Of a DNA stretch of 64,000 bases, positions 10,915 to 21,867 are shown one piece after another. The stretch's first letter is position 1. Each line of letters opens with the position of its first letter. The translations under genes were made by a program, and so were the position numbers. The DNA is from Crotalaria pallida. Its lineage: Eukaryota; Streptophyta; Magnoliopsida; Fabales; Fabaceae. The stretch spans positions 54,815,001-54,879,000 of the forward strand of contig CM075654.1 of NCBI GenBank assembly GCA_037953625.1. Direction: 5' to 3'. Under the pieces are notes generated by a model that worked only from the letters and a program-made list of their open reading frames with translations, ran no database searches and was not told the DNA's origin.

Positions 10915-11221
10915 TCCAGTCAATAACCAATTAGTATAACGTCTATGCAATGCCCTCCATGATTATTGCAATGAATTTAGTTATTTATTCATTTCCCTCA
11001 GGCACTAACCGGTTACAAGATCCACTAACCGGTTAGTGACAGCAGAACCGAGAGCAAACCACACTGATTCTGAGTCCAATTCATCTCAAATTTCAACTAA
11101 TTTCTTCCAACTCCCTTTAAATCTTCTAAGACACTGTCAAATAGAACCCGTCCCGGGTACGACTGTAGGCTCACCCACCCAAACCTACCACAACCTTCTC
11201 ATCCTTACTTCTAGGGTGCTT
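10915..11221. other. Unassigned DNA that continues 2033-2108
   Basis: This stretch was contiguous with 2033-2108 before LTR C inserted, so it is probably internal sequence of the family B element that begins at 859. Two copies of CACTAACCGGTTA lie close together at about 11005-11040; AACCGGTT is a palindrome. I see no coding sequence. Confidence 0.4.
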
Positions 11222-11742
11222 TGTAACAGCCCAGCCCCAACCAGCCGTACGGTACTGGGCACTGGTGCCAGCGCACCGCCACGTGGATATTGTCCGCTTT
11301 GGGTTACGCTCACCCTCACGGTTTTGCTCTTGGTCTCACCTTCCGTGAGCCCCAAAACGCGTCCACGTGAGGTAAGGTATCCACACCCTATATAAGGCAT
11401 GCTTCGTTCACCTTACCAGCCAATGTGGGACTAAGGCTTGCCCTTACATCCACCCCTTGGAGGTCCAACGTCCCCGTTGGCACACCGACCCGGCCCTGGC
11501 TCTGATACCAAATGTAACAACCCAGCCCCAGCCAGCCGTACGGTACTGGGCACTGGGGCCCAACGCACCGCCACGTGGATATTGTCCGCTCTGGGCATCC
11601 TTCACCCTCACGGTTTTGCTCTTGGTCTCACACTAACAGTGAGCCCCAAAACGCGTCCACGTGAGGTAAGGTATCCACACCCTATATAAGGCATGCTTCG
11701 TTCACCTTACCAGCCGATGTGGGACTAAAGCTTGCCCTTACA
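11222..11742 (-). mobile_element. TRIM retrotransposon, complete, 521 bp
   Basis: Two LTRs of about 230 bp (11222-11448 and 11513-11742) in direct orientation flank only 64 bp. Read on the minus strand, the 5' LTR is the right one: it is followed by TGGTATCAGAGCC (11498-11510 on the plus strand), the tRNA-iMet primer-binding site, and the 3' LTR is preceded by a purine tract (rc of tccaccccttgg). LTR ends are TGTAAGGGCAAGC and GGCTGTTACA. Direct repeats plus PBS and PPT with no coding capacity define a TRIM, which moves only with proteins from other elements. I see no matching 5 bp duplication (tgctt left, tctga right). The two long ORFs across it are shadows. Confidence 0.9.
11498..11510 (-). 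other. Primer-binding site (tRNA-iMet) of the TRIM
   Basis: On the minus strand this reads TGGTATCAGAGCC, complementary to the 3' end of plant initiator tRNA-Met, two bases after the 5' LTR. Confidence 0.85.
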
Positions 11743-12700
11743 TCTGAAGAAAAGAACATGTGATTAAACCAGAACTTAAGAGAATACCTACAACTGAATA
11801 GGAAATGTAATCATCCCAGAAGAACCAGAAGTTACTGAAGCAGCAAAAACCAAAACACTTGCTCAGTAGAGCCGGGTAACAAACACACCACCTGACAGGA
11901 ATATCATTTCATAGAATCCTTAAGAAGAAGGAAACCCACCTCATGCTGTACAAGGAATTGGTGGCGTGAATATAGAGTGATTAGTCACCTTATTACTGCC
12001 CACTTTCCTATAAAATAATATAGTTTATGTTTTAGTGATAGTTAATAGAAATCTTTGCCTTGAATGATAGAAAGTTAGCATATTAAAATAGCCATGTGAT
12101 TGTAGGCCCATTGCTTATCATTCTTTTTATATTCTTTTTATTCAAAATCTTTTACATGAAATTGGCCAACATGTCTCTGAAAAGCTAAGTCTCTATACCT
12201 CAGGCTGTGATAGAGTAAGTGGCGTCCCACCTTTTAATTTCTTTAGAAGAAGGAAACCTTCACTACCTAGTTACTTCTCAATATATATATATGTGTGTAG
12301 TATTATATTTGTGGAAGAAGTTGAAGTAGATATAGCCAACCGAAAACGCAAAGTAATGGTCAGCTCCTAAAGCCAAGTAGGTTCCACACCCACCTCTTGA
12401 CATAAAGAACTCTAGGACTCTCTTTGGATTATTATAAATAGTCCTCACGCTGAAGCAGGCATATAGGACGTGAGTTTCAGCTTTCCATACAAATCCCTTC
12501 ATGTTCTTATTGCCTTAACCTTCTTGGAACAAGTTTACACTTTAAAGACACCAAACACTAGCTAACCGCACCACCCCTCTCATGTTATCATATTACTTAG
12601 TCTTTTAGCTTCCTTTCAAGTTATGGTTCCAAAAATATGAAGAAAGCTAAGTCATTACAAGTAATGGAGTTCTCATTCGATTGATTTGGGGATTACATGC
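11743..12700. other. Unassigned DNA, no recognisable gene
   Basis: AT-rich sequence without recognisable coding or repeat structure. The only longer frame (12278-12502, minus, 74 codons, ending in a TA microsatellite) has no recognisable domain. The right part may be degraded family A LTR, since weak similarity to the 14800-15000 region begins at about 12600. Confidence 0.3.
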
Positions 12701-13685
12701 TGGTTTCACTATACTTTGTTGAAGCTCATTATTTTTATCACTTCTCAGGTATCGGATAAGTTATCTAATCGCTAGAATGATAAATAATAAGCTAAATCCT
12801 TAGGAACCAATTAAGGTTGGTTGGGCAAGGTAGTTTGAAATGGATTTCTGACTTGGAGGTCTCTTGTTGTTTAAAACTTGATTCAAATCATTTACTTACA
12901 TCCTAGTAGAACTTCCAGAATGATTAGTTCGAATTAAAACTAAGAGGATTAGAACTTGGTATATTAACTTGAATTTAAGCATAATTGGAAATTGATTGTT
13001 GAAGCTTGGGTAATTGAATTAAAGGAAGGTTGTAAGCAAGTATAAATCACCCCTCTTAATCCCTGTAAAGAATTGGAATGGAGTAAGGATAATTAGAGCA
13101 AGACTTGAACAGTTAAATGTTACTGTTTTATTGATTTTCTGCTGTGCATATCGATGTGCCTATCATCACATCGATATGCCACATCGATGCGAGAATATGG
13201 GTATCGATACATACTTGTACTGAATGGTTAAAAACTAAGTTTTTTTTTTACTCCTTGTTATTTTTACAATTTCATTAAAGATTAACTCGTCTAAGCTCCT
13301 AAATTACTAAATTCTAAATATTTCTCTTTATGCTTAAAACATAATCCCGTTGGTTGATAACTATCCTGGAGGTGTCCTACTGGAATTCTATTCAGTGGTT
13401 GATTATTCCCTATAGGAGTCCCAACGGAAGTGCGTACACCCATTTGGTTGATATTATCCCTAATGTCCCAATGAAAGTTTTATTCACTTGGTTGATATTT
13501 TCTAAGGGAGTCCCAATGGGGTCGTTGCAATAAATATCCGCCAATAGGAGGCTAGGCCCCGACGGATTATTAAATAAATGATTATACTCTATTTATAAAA
13601 CCATCCCAAAGTGGCTGATGGATTTTTTCTATGAAAACAACAGCACCAGTTTAAAGAAAAATTAAAGGAAATGAGATGTAAGGGT
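12700..13685 (+). mobile_element. Chromovirus family A LTR fragment (middle part)
   Basis: Diverged copy of the middle of the 14071-16929 LTR: the donor-like CAG/GTATCGG at about 12748 corresponds to AAG/GTATGGG at 15008, and 13340-13620 contains the same ordered hairpins as 15650-15950 (tactggaattctattcagtgg, agtgaaag...ttcact, atccgcc...gacggat). It lacks the start and the end of the LTR and joins directly to pol 3'-end sequence at about 13685, so an internal deletion removed the LTR 3' end and most of an internal region. Confidence 0.75.
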
Positions 13686-14070
13686 GAAGGATTGATCTCA
13701 TTCGTTAACCCCGCACCAATCGGCATCCATCAAAGATTGGTTACGAAAGGTGTTTGCCTTAAGGTTAGGAGCGAATAAAACTCCGATATGTTGTGTCAAA
13801 GTGGGGGAGAATTCACCCATCGAACCCACCGATATACCCTTACGAGAGAACCTGACATTCGAAACCGGTTCCGTTCGGATTGAAGATAGGAAGATTAAGC
13901 AGCCACGAGGGAAGGAGATTCCTTTAGTGAAAGTCGTGTGGAGCGTGGTGGTGTTAGTGACATCACTCTAGAACTAGAAAGTCAGATGAGGGAAGAATAT
14001 TCGTATTTATTCGAGTAAGTATATTCTTAGTCGAATTTCGGGGAAGAAATTCCTTTTAAGCGGGGGAGAT
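13686..14070 (+). pseudogene. Chromovirus pol 3' end with chromodomain remnant and PPT
   Basis: The frame around 13810-13930 reads ENLTFETGSVRIEDRK and KEIPLVKVVW, and after a shift of frame ITLELESQMREEYSYLFE then a stop at about 14013. This is the linker plus chromodomain that follows integrase in chromoviruses; the domain directs insertion to marked chromatin. Integrase and everything upstream are missing. The polypurine tract gcgggggagat abuts the LTR start at 14071. The same sequence recurs at 18640-18753 plus 35573-35829, with the copia insertion in between. Confidence 0.8.
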
Positions 14071-15413
14071 TGTAACGCCCACTGGAATTATTCCCGAAAT
14101 AATAATAATATATATATATGTATTTTTATTAGAATACTATTTGATATTGGGAAATTTTATGTTAAGTAGAATTAACTATAAATTTGAACTTAAAATATTT
14201 AGTTGAGAGTATTAATGGAATAATATTATGTGAAAAAGAAACGAATTAAGAACAGTGAAATTGAAGTTTTTGGCCATTTCAGCCAAAAAGACTCGAGTCT
14301 TTTGTGAAAGACTAGAGTGTTCTGGGCAAAAAGACTCGAGTGTTTCAGAAAAGACTCTAGTCTTTTGCCTAGCTCAGCAGCAACTTCATGGCGGTTTCAA
14401 CACTTTTTGAATTAAAAACTCGTTTTCCTTGGCCCATAAGCTCAGAACTCGACCTTACTTCATAAGAGGGTAAAGTAGGGTCTATAAATAAGCACTTGGG
14501 AGGAGATTTGAACACAATCTACACTCTCAAACCTCAAAAACCCGAAAATCTCTCTGTTTTCTGGTGCTAACTTTAAGCTCTCGATTCTCCCTCCTCAAAC
14601 CATGAAATTGAGTGCAACCAAAACACACTTCTAGTTCTATTTCCAATCTTGTAATAGCAACAAGAACCACGAAATTTGAGTCTCTGTAGAAAAAGTTATA
14701 AGCCTCCAAAGTTAGCCACTCAAAACAGAAAACAGAGCACAAACAGCTTCAACTACCTATCTTTCTTGAATTGGTTTGGTAAACTCAGGAACCCTCTTGA
14801 TTCCAAACTTGTTTATACTTAAAGTCAGTACTTCCTAGTTTCTTAAGTTAACTTGGTTCGTTATTTTTCATGGCTTATTCATGATGTAATTTGTAGCCAA
14901 AGTCAGTTGGTGCAACAGTTTTGCACAAGTTCAGAATTGAGCTTTGAAGCTCAGAATCTGTTTCAGACCTTTTCTTCCACAACCAATCATTCCTTTAGCT
15001 TCATTAAGGTATGGGAGAAGTTACCAAATTGCTAGAATGATAATTAACAAGCTAAATTCATAGGAACCACTTGAGGTTCATGGGTAACGTAAGTTGAAAT
15101 GGGAATCTGACTTGGAGGTCAGAAACCCATGGTTTAATGGTTGGAACAAGTTTATATGGACCTAATAATGCTCACTGGATGGTTACATGAATTTAAAATG
15201 AAGTAGAAATGAATCTCCTATGTTAAAGTGTTGAATTTCTATGTTGTTGTTCACTTTATGATTTGATTATGCTTCCTTCTGATTTGATTGTGTTTAGTAC
15301 TTGGAATATGTTTATTATATGTGCCTTAACTTCTGTTTTTGCATGGAATTGAGTAAAGAAGTAAGAATCAAGAATTGGTGCATGAAAACCGTGAAACCGG
15401 TGCAGAACCAGCT

Positions 15414-15540
15414 AAAGACTCGAGTGTTTTATGAAAGACTCGAGTGTTCTTGGTGAAAAGACTCTAGTCTTTCCTGAACTACTCTAGTCTTTTGGGTGAA
15501 AATACTCTAGTCTTTTCTGAACTACTCTAGTCTTTTGGGA
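15414..15540 (+). repeat. Cluster of ACTCGAGT/ACTCTAGT palindromic motifs
   Basis: Six copies of aagACTCGAGTgtt or ctACTCTAGTctttt in about 127 bases. A first cluster with four copies lies at 14285-14365. The unchanged form AAAGACTCGAGTCTTT is a 16 bp palindrome. Confidence 0.85.
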
Positions 15541-15619
15541 AAAATGGAATAACACACTTATTTTATTTATTTATCAGAATTTAACACTTTTAACATGATT
15601 ATTACTAAATTCTAAAGAC

Positions 15620-16383
15620 CACTATGAGGATTTCACCCAGTGGCATAACTTAATCCCGCTTGGTTGATAACTATCTTGGAGGTGTCCTACTGGAATTTTA
15701 TTCAGTGGTTGATGATTTCCCTACAGGAGTCCCAACGGAAGTGCGTACACCCATTTGGTTGATATGATCCCTAGATGTCCCAGTGAAAGTTTTATTCACT
15801 TGGTTGATATTTTTCTATGGGAGTCCCAATGGGGTCGTTGCAATAAAAAATCCGCCAATAGGAGGCTATGCCCCGACGGATTATTAAATGAAAAATTATA
15901 CGCTATTCCTAAAACCATCACAAAGTGGCTGGGCCACTGATGGATTTTCTGAAAAGAGAATTGAAATTAAGTAAACCCATCATAAGGTGGCTATGCCTCT
16001 GATGGTCTTTTTCAAAAAGCAGCAGCACCAACTAAAAGAATGGTTAAAGGAAATGAAATGGAAGAGTAAAATGCGAAACATGGACTATGTCCTAAATGAG
16101 AATGAGATGAATGATGATGATGAATGAAAAGATTAGGATTAGTAATAAATTATGTTTGCATTCATGCATTGATTGCTCCAGTTTGCGAGGATTTTCCCCT
16201 TGTTATACTATTAACGCTGGGCGGAGGAAGCCTGTAAGTCGTGAGTGCAAGGCTATGCCCGTAAGTCCTACAATGCCGGGAGATGGGAACCCGTAATTCG
16301 TGAGTGCAAGGCTAAGCCCGTAAGTCCTATGCAGAGCGAAGCTCGTAACTCATGAGTGCAGAGCGAAGCTCGTAAGTCCTACC
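15620..16383 (+). repeat. Array of diverse nested hairpins in LTR A
   Basis: Consecutive short inverted repeats with different stems: CCACT...AGTGG (about 15620), ACTGGA...TTCAGT (15690), AGTGAA...TTCACT (15783), ATCCG...CGGAT (15848), CCATCA...TGATGG with inner AGTGGC-tgg-GCCACT (15916), CCATCA...TGATGG with inner GGTGGC (15977), and from 16215 a tandem series GGC-tat-GCC, GGG-aa-CCC, GGC-taa-GCC, GAGC-gaa-GCTC (twice). The last series sits between constant flanks gtgagtgca and cgtaagtcctac. Also present in the minus copies at about 36640-37420 and 49970-50740. Confidence 0.85.
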
Positions 16384-16934
16384 ACCTCCAAACTGTGATG
16401 CCCCGGGAAATTGTTGAGGTCAGCATGCATCATGCCATTAACAATAAAGATAAATTGCGTGGATAAAAAGGGTTTGACATGTGTATATGCATTTGTAAAT
16501 TGTTACTACTTGAATACTTGTGTTTGTTTTTTTTAGCCTCTGTTATTTATTATTCGTTTTAACATGATTAGCTATGACTTACTCCCTCGTTGCCCTTGTA
16601 GGTAATGAAGGTCCCGCTTTCACAGAAAGGGGAGTAGGAATGGCAAGGGATATGAGATTCCCTTCCCGACCGTTGGAGTTGAGAACCATGCTCCGGGTTA
16701 CGAGTAGTGTCTTAAGTGGCTCAGAGTCTAATTGTTATTAGTGTAAATTAGTTTGAACTATTGTGTTTTATTAATCGAACTAAGTTCTGCTATTTTGCTT
16801 CCGCACTTGACAATACTTGAAGCTTTGCTTTTGCAATTGAATAATAAAATTTTGAAATTTATTTGCGAAAAATTATTCTCTATTTTCATTATAATAAATA
16901 AATCAAGGTTAGAGAGTCGGGATGTTACATTTAG

Positions 16935-16946
16935 TGGTATCAGAGC
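16935..16946 (+). other. Primer-binding site (tRNA-iMet), chromovirus
   Basis: TGGTATCAGAGC follows the LTR end after the spacer TTTAG and is complementary to the 3' end of initiator tRNA-Met. Confidence 0.9.
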
Positions 16947-17111
16947 AATGGTTCAAACTCTCGGTCTATGGAATATGGCCACACATGCTATAAGCTGTGA
17001 TAACTCTGGATTGAGTTATGAGTAGATTAGAACTAAGTCAGTAGGATGTAATATATATATATTGTTGTTTTAAATATAATTGTTATCTTTGATGAATAGC
17101 ATAACGTAGTA

Positions 17112-18115
17112 ATGGCCTCAAGAAACGCTCGCCATACCGACGAATCCCTCGATCGTATCGCTGCGATCTTGGAGCATCTGGCTAATAGGCAAGTTGCTGG
17201 TCTGTCCGATTTCAAGGGACTAGCTGATTTTAGGAAGTGTGACCCTCCAAAGTTTCACGGTGGAGCTAACCCTGAGGAGGCGCAGATTTGGATTCAGGAG
17301 CTGGAAAAGATATTTCAAACAATTCCATGTGATGAGGAACAGAAAGTTACCTACACTGCTTATGTCCTGGTGGGTCCCGCAGACAACTGGTGGAAGTACA
17401 CAAAGCAAACTTTGGAACATGAGCATAGGCAAATCACTTGGGGTGTTTTCGTGGAGAAATTTTATGAGAAGTTTTTCTCTGAAGATATAAGAAACAAGAA
17501 GGAGATCGAATTCCTGGAGCTGAAGCAGGGAACCATGACTATTGGGGAATATGCTGCGATGTTTGAGGAGCTAATGAAGTATTCTCCATACTTCACTCTT
17601 CGCCCCGACGAGAATGCTAAGTGAGTTCATTTTGAGAATGGTTTAAGGCCGGATATTAAGCCATTCGTAAGTGGACAATGCATCCGACACTTTGCAACTT
17701 TGGTGCAACGTTGTCGTATCACCGAAGATGACCTCAAGGCAAAGATGGTGTATGAGCGACAGCAGCAAAGTCAGCAAAATTATGGTCCCCACCGTAATCG
17801 CGAAGAGAACAACCGTCACCATAATGACCACAACAAGAGTCCCTACGATAAGAACGGACAAGGGAAAAGAGTGAGGAGAAACCAACGGACGGTAGTATAC
17901 CAAGATGTGATAAGTGCCACAAGTTCCATGGTGGAAGATTCTGCTGGACTTCGCAACCTAAAACCTGCTTCAACTGTGGAAAACAAGGACACATCTCCCC
18001 ATACTGTCCCGAAAAGAATAAGAACCAAGGCGGTGCGATACCCAAACCCAACACCAGTGTCAAAGTTTTCACGATGATGGGAAGCGAAGCCAATCCGTCA
18101 GAGGATTTAGAATAA
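17112..18115 (+). pseudogene. gag: Chromovirus gag, broken
   Basis: Gag forms the virus-like particle. The frame opens with MASRNARHTDESLDRI at 17112 and runs through the retrotransposon gag core (residues about 40-170; motifs FHGGANPEEAQIWIQELEK and WWKYTKQ). It is stopped by TGA at codon 171, where the minus-strand copy (48473-49240) has TGC for Cys. The same frame then continues to about 17870, and after a frameshift the zinc knuckle CFNCGKQGHISPYC (17966-18007, CX2CX4HX4C) is read in another frame, ending at TAA 18113-18115. The knuckle and the position after the PBS make the assignment secure. It cannot make full-length Gag. Confidence 0.9.
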
Positions 18116-18753
18116 GCTAGTATCTTTTAAGCCCTTGTTTGGATTTAGCATAAGCTAGTCGTCTTTTGAACTGTTATCTTATTTAAGTATTTTGGTTTTG
18201 AAACCCCCCCCCCCCTATGTTTCTCTTTGTTTAGAATATGCAAACTGTTTGAAATTTGAAATCTCAGATCTCAGCTTTTACTAAGTGGCCTAGATGTGTT
18301 CACCCCAATCAATTCATTAGTAGTTTCATGGCAGCCTATTCGTAAAATAGCTATACGCGATAAAATCGCCTTAGTCGGCTTCAAAGCTTAAGATGCAACC
18401 CTAAGAGTAGATAGAATATCATAGTAAGTTTTCTCTCTCTTCTTACCAAGCCTAAATCCATATAGTCCACACCCAAAGAATACCTAAGCATGTCTTCCAT
18501 GTTTATAGAAGAAGAAACCAAGTTGGAAACCATCCTTGTAATCAGTGGATAACCCAAGGTCTTTTCCCCAAAGGATGTTAGTTTATTCCTTTATCGTAAA
18601 GTTGAGTTTACCATTACCCTTATGCCTAAGATTGATCCCATTCGTTAACCCCGCACCAATCAGCATCCATCAAAGATTGGTTACGAAAGGTGTTTGCCTT
18701 AAGGTTAGGAGCGAATAGAACTCCGATATGCTATGTCAAAGTGGGGGAGAATT
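18116..18753 (+). pseudogene. Chromovirus pol remnant (pre-RT linker joined to chromodomain linker)
   Basis: About 18490-18640 reads, with stops, ETILVIS, KVFSPKDVS, KVEFTITLMPKIDPI, the segment that precedes reverse transcriptase in Ty3 elements. It then jumps at about 18640 to the 3' end of pol, sequence shared with 13695-13810. Protease, RT, RNase H and integrase are deleted. Between 18116 and 18480 I see only degraded sequence with a run of twelve C. The block is interrupted at 18753 by the copia element and continues at 35573. Confidence 0.65.
18749..18753. other. Target-site duplication GAATT (left) of the copia element
   Basis: GAATT precedes TGTTGGAG and is repeated at 35568-35572. 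The uninterrupted site is seen at 13805-13815 (gggggagaattcaccc), which proves the insertion. Confidence 0.95.
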
Positions 18754-20298
18754 TGTTGGAGAGTGCCCTAGTGGCAATCGTATTTTCTCTTTTACTTGTA
18801 CTTATTTCATGTTTATGGATTATTACTATTAATAATAATGAGACATTTCATTTATTATATTTATGCTTTAATTGTTTAATTAAAATAGATGTAATAAAGT
18901 CCTTAGGATTATAAGTTCAATGTCATAAGAATATCAAGTACATGACTTGATAGTGAGATCTTATTGATTGATAATTATCCTTAAAGATTCCCTAGTCGAG
19001 TATTATAGTTAATAAGGACAACTATAATACATCGAGACTAGTATGTGGCAGACTGATGACTGTATCTCACCGATCATGGATATGGGATATCAAGTCTTCA
19101 CGTAAGTACACATTGGGACAATTGTGTACTGGATTGACCCGCCATGAGAATGCTACATGGGTTATTAAGTGAGTGTCATAAGCGATTCTCATAGTGACAA
19201 TGGTGTACATGGTCCTTCGACCTGAAGTCGCTACGGTTCCCAACATGAGGAATTATATGCTTTCACGCAATCAAACGTCATCTTTAACCAGGTGATCATA
19301 ACGGTTGTAGTCGGGTATATGACAAATCATGTAGAGAGATGTGAGTGACGTAGATGGGATTTGTCCTTCCTTATCAATAGGAATTATATCTCTGGGCCCC
19401 TTGATTAAGTGAGACGGTAAAATGTATGGCCATTCTCAAGTAGGTGAATATGTGATATTGACAAGACTTGTTTATACTCGTCTACTTAGGCATCAAGAAA
19501 CCATAGGTTATACTATTCATGGGTGACACGTTCCATGCCATGAGTGTAACTATGATATTTGGACAAAGGGATTAAACTTACACATGTTCATTGGTCATAG
19601 TAAAAGGTTTAGTCAAATCACAGACATTCCTGTCACTTGGGTAGCAATGATGTGTTGCTAGATACCGCTAATTGCTTGTAAAGTTAACATGTGATTTTAA
19701 CATTACTGCCAACGTTACAAGAACCTATAGGGTCACACACTAAGAGTAGATAAAATTGGAGATATCACATTTGATAAAAATACAATAGTTGTATTTTTAT
19801 AAAATTAAATCTTTCTGATATGATTAAGATATGATTCATTTTATCTTTATGTATAAGATATAAATTTGATTTTATCTTCTACATATAAGATAGAATTCGA
19901 ATTTATCTCCTAAAAAGCCCAACCAGTTGGTCTGATAATATTATAAATAATATTATTAGCTTTAGGGGTTTGTTGGTTTTTTAGATGTGTGAGACACAGA
20001 ATGGTAACCCTAGCCATCATATCAGAGAGTGAGTGATACACAGACTCTCTCTTCTCTGCTAGCATTGAGAAGAGAGACGTGACTCCAATTGGAAATTTGT
20101 TCGTGTGGATACCAATAGAGGCACAACACATTGATGTGCTCATGATTGACGAAGCGTTCGTGATAAGATTCGTTGGTCTCCTCTTCCCTGCAAAAGGTAA
20201 TTTTATTCCCTATCTCAAATCATGTTTTCACATGGATCTTGGATGGAAATAGGATATATTTTTTTTCCGCTGCGTTTGTCACATTCTATTTCCTAACA
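18754..20298 (+). mobile_element. Copia 5' LTR
   Basis: TGTTGGAGAGTGCCC to TTTCCTAACA, 1545 bp, exactly the length of the 3' LTR at 34023-35567. It contains a purine/pyrimidine-poor U3 and the stretch with TATAAATAATATTATT at about 19930 that could hold the promoter. Confidence 0.95.
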
Positions 20299-20299
20299 G

Positions 20300-20311
20300 T
20301 GGTATCAGAGC
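20300..20311 (+). other. Primer-binding site (tRNA-iMet), copia
   Basis: TGGTATCAGAGC one base after the LTR end. Confidence 0.9.
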
Positions 20312-21867
20312 CACTTGCGAAACCATGATTTGATTATTTTTGATTAAACATGTTTTAATATGATTATGATGTGTTGGGATTAATCAAAAATTAAAAAAAA
20401 ATAAAAAAAACTTTTCGCTGTGATGGTATTGTTTTGGCGCACAAAAACAATACCACGTAACACAAATTCTGATTGGAAAACAAACCTATGAGAATTCGGA
20501 GATGACAAGTCCTTATCTTACCAAACAAACCAAAAGGGAATTCGGAGATGATTCGGAGTATGATTATTAAAACACGAATTCGCTTTTTGATATACTCACG
20601 TGCTGTGATGTATTATAATCGCGTTTACTGGTACTGGGAAATCCATCACGAATTCGCTTGTTTTAATATGCTAAGAATTCATCAATTCTTGTGCTGTGAA
20701 TTCTTGTGCTGTGAATTCACGAGATATACGTGAATCAAGTGTTGATGCATTGTGATCTATTGGGATCTATCACGTGAATTCACCGATTGATTCTTTGGCA
20801 AGACGAACTGGATTTTGATTCCTATGCCGTAACAAACATAATTTTTAATAAAATAATAATTTATTTTATTTAATATGTTGTTTGTTGTATGGTGAATGGT
20901 CATGGCCTCTTAAATCATTTCGTGCCTTGAGTATGTTTTTATTTATTTATTTATTTTTTGGTTTATTTTTAAAATACGGTCTGCGTGTCGTGCCTCTCTC
21001 TATATTCAATATGTATTTCTTTTCTCATCTAAATCCCCTCATGAACGAGGTTTCTATTTGTAATATTTTTATTAAAAATTGCGAAAGACTTGAAGATGAA
21101 AAGGAAAGGAGATTTAAGGAAGGCTCTTGGAGAAGGACCGGTGCATACATTCAAGGAATGCTCTTGGAGAAGAAGCTATGCGTTTAGGATCTTTATTTTA
21201 ATTCACTCATTGGCTTGGGTGAATTAGTTTTTCTAGGCCATGACCATATCACGTAGTTTATAATTATAGTATGTATGTGATGCATGTTATCGTTATAATG
21301 TATGTTAATGTAAGATAAAATAGGTGAGATCACTTAAATATAAAACCCCTCAAACTGAAATATTAAGTTATATGCCTTCCAATGCTTGACACTCGTTTTG
21401 ATTGTTGTCGTTTTGAATGTGGGTCTGCTAAAGTAGAGTACGTTTATCTACATTGGTCAGATGCGAAGGAATAAATGTAATATTCGTTATGTCAACCATT
21501 GGGTCTAACTTAAATGGATGGTTCAATAGGATTGAAGATTTATAGGCAAAAGAATTGGGTAGAAATTAATAAGTTAATTTTGAATAAATGTTATTCACCC
21601 AATTGATCCAAGAGTCACATGAGATGTGATTGGGAAAGGGTTCCTTACCTAAATAATCTAATTGTGGGTGATCAGCTAAAGTTGACTCATGATAAGATGA
21701 AATATGGATCTTGGTCCCACTAGAAAATCTTGCGCTGAGATTTTCCGAGTCAATATTGAGGGTTATTGATTTGAGGAAAATAGTGGGAGTAATATTTAAT
21801 AAAAGTCCTTATTAAATATTTAATAAACATGATTTTAATTCTGCTTTTATTTTGTTGTTAGATCACC
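20312..21867 (+). other. Copia untranslated leader
   Basis: 1.55 kb between PBS and gag. It contains several AAAAAAT runs and a 101-codon chance ORF (20882-21187) without recognisable domains. A long leader is usual in plant copia elements. Confidence 0.7.

Larger units (their letters stand above)
14071..16929 (+). mobile_element. Chromovirus family A LTR, full length, 2.86 kb
   Basis: It starts TGTAACGCCCACTGG after a polypurine tract and ends GGGATGTTACA before a primer-binding site, so both ends are certain. It serves both as 3' LTR of the remnant at 13686-14070 and 5' LTR of the gag-bearing element to the right, an LTR-shared tandem. Inside are two clusters of ACTCGAGT/ACTCTAGT palindromes (14285-14365 and 15414-15540), a donor-like AAG/GTATGG at 15008, a hairpin array (15620-16383) and an acceptor-like CCCTTGTAG at 16601. 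Minus-strand copies are at 1-729, 36096-38040 and 49438-52284. Confidence 0.9.

Noticed and set aside
11036..11689. ORFs of 119 and 83 codons ending in the same peptide
   Set aside because: They run through the two TRIM LTRs, which explains the shared ending; the TRIM is noncoding.
12278..12502. 74-codon ORF on the minus strand, possible organelle or gene fragment
   Set aside because: Ends in a TA microsatellite translation (HIYIY) and shows no domain I recognise; no support for a gene.
16935..16946. tRNA gene
   Set aside because: Only the 12-base primer-binding sequence complementary to a tRNA end is present, as in all the PBS sites; no cloverleaf around it.
20882..21187. 101-codon ORF upstream of copia gag
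   Set aside because: Lies in the untranslated leader, no recognisable domain; leader ORFs of this size are expected by chance.
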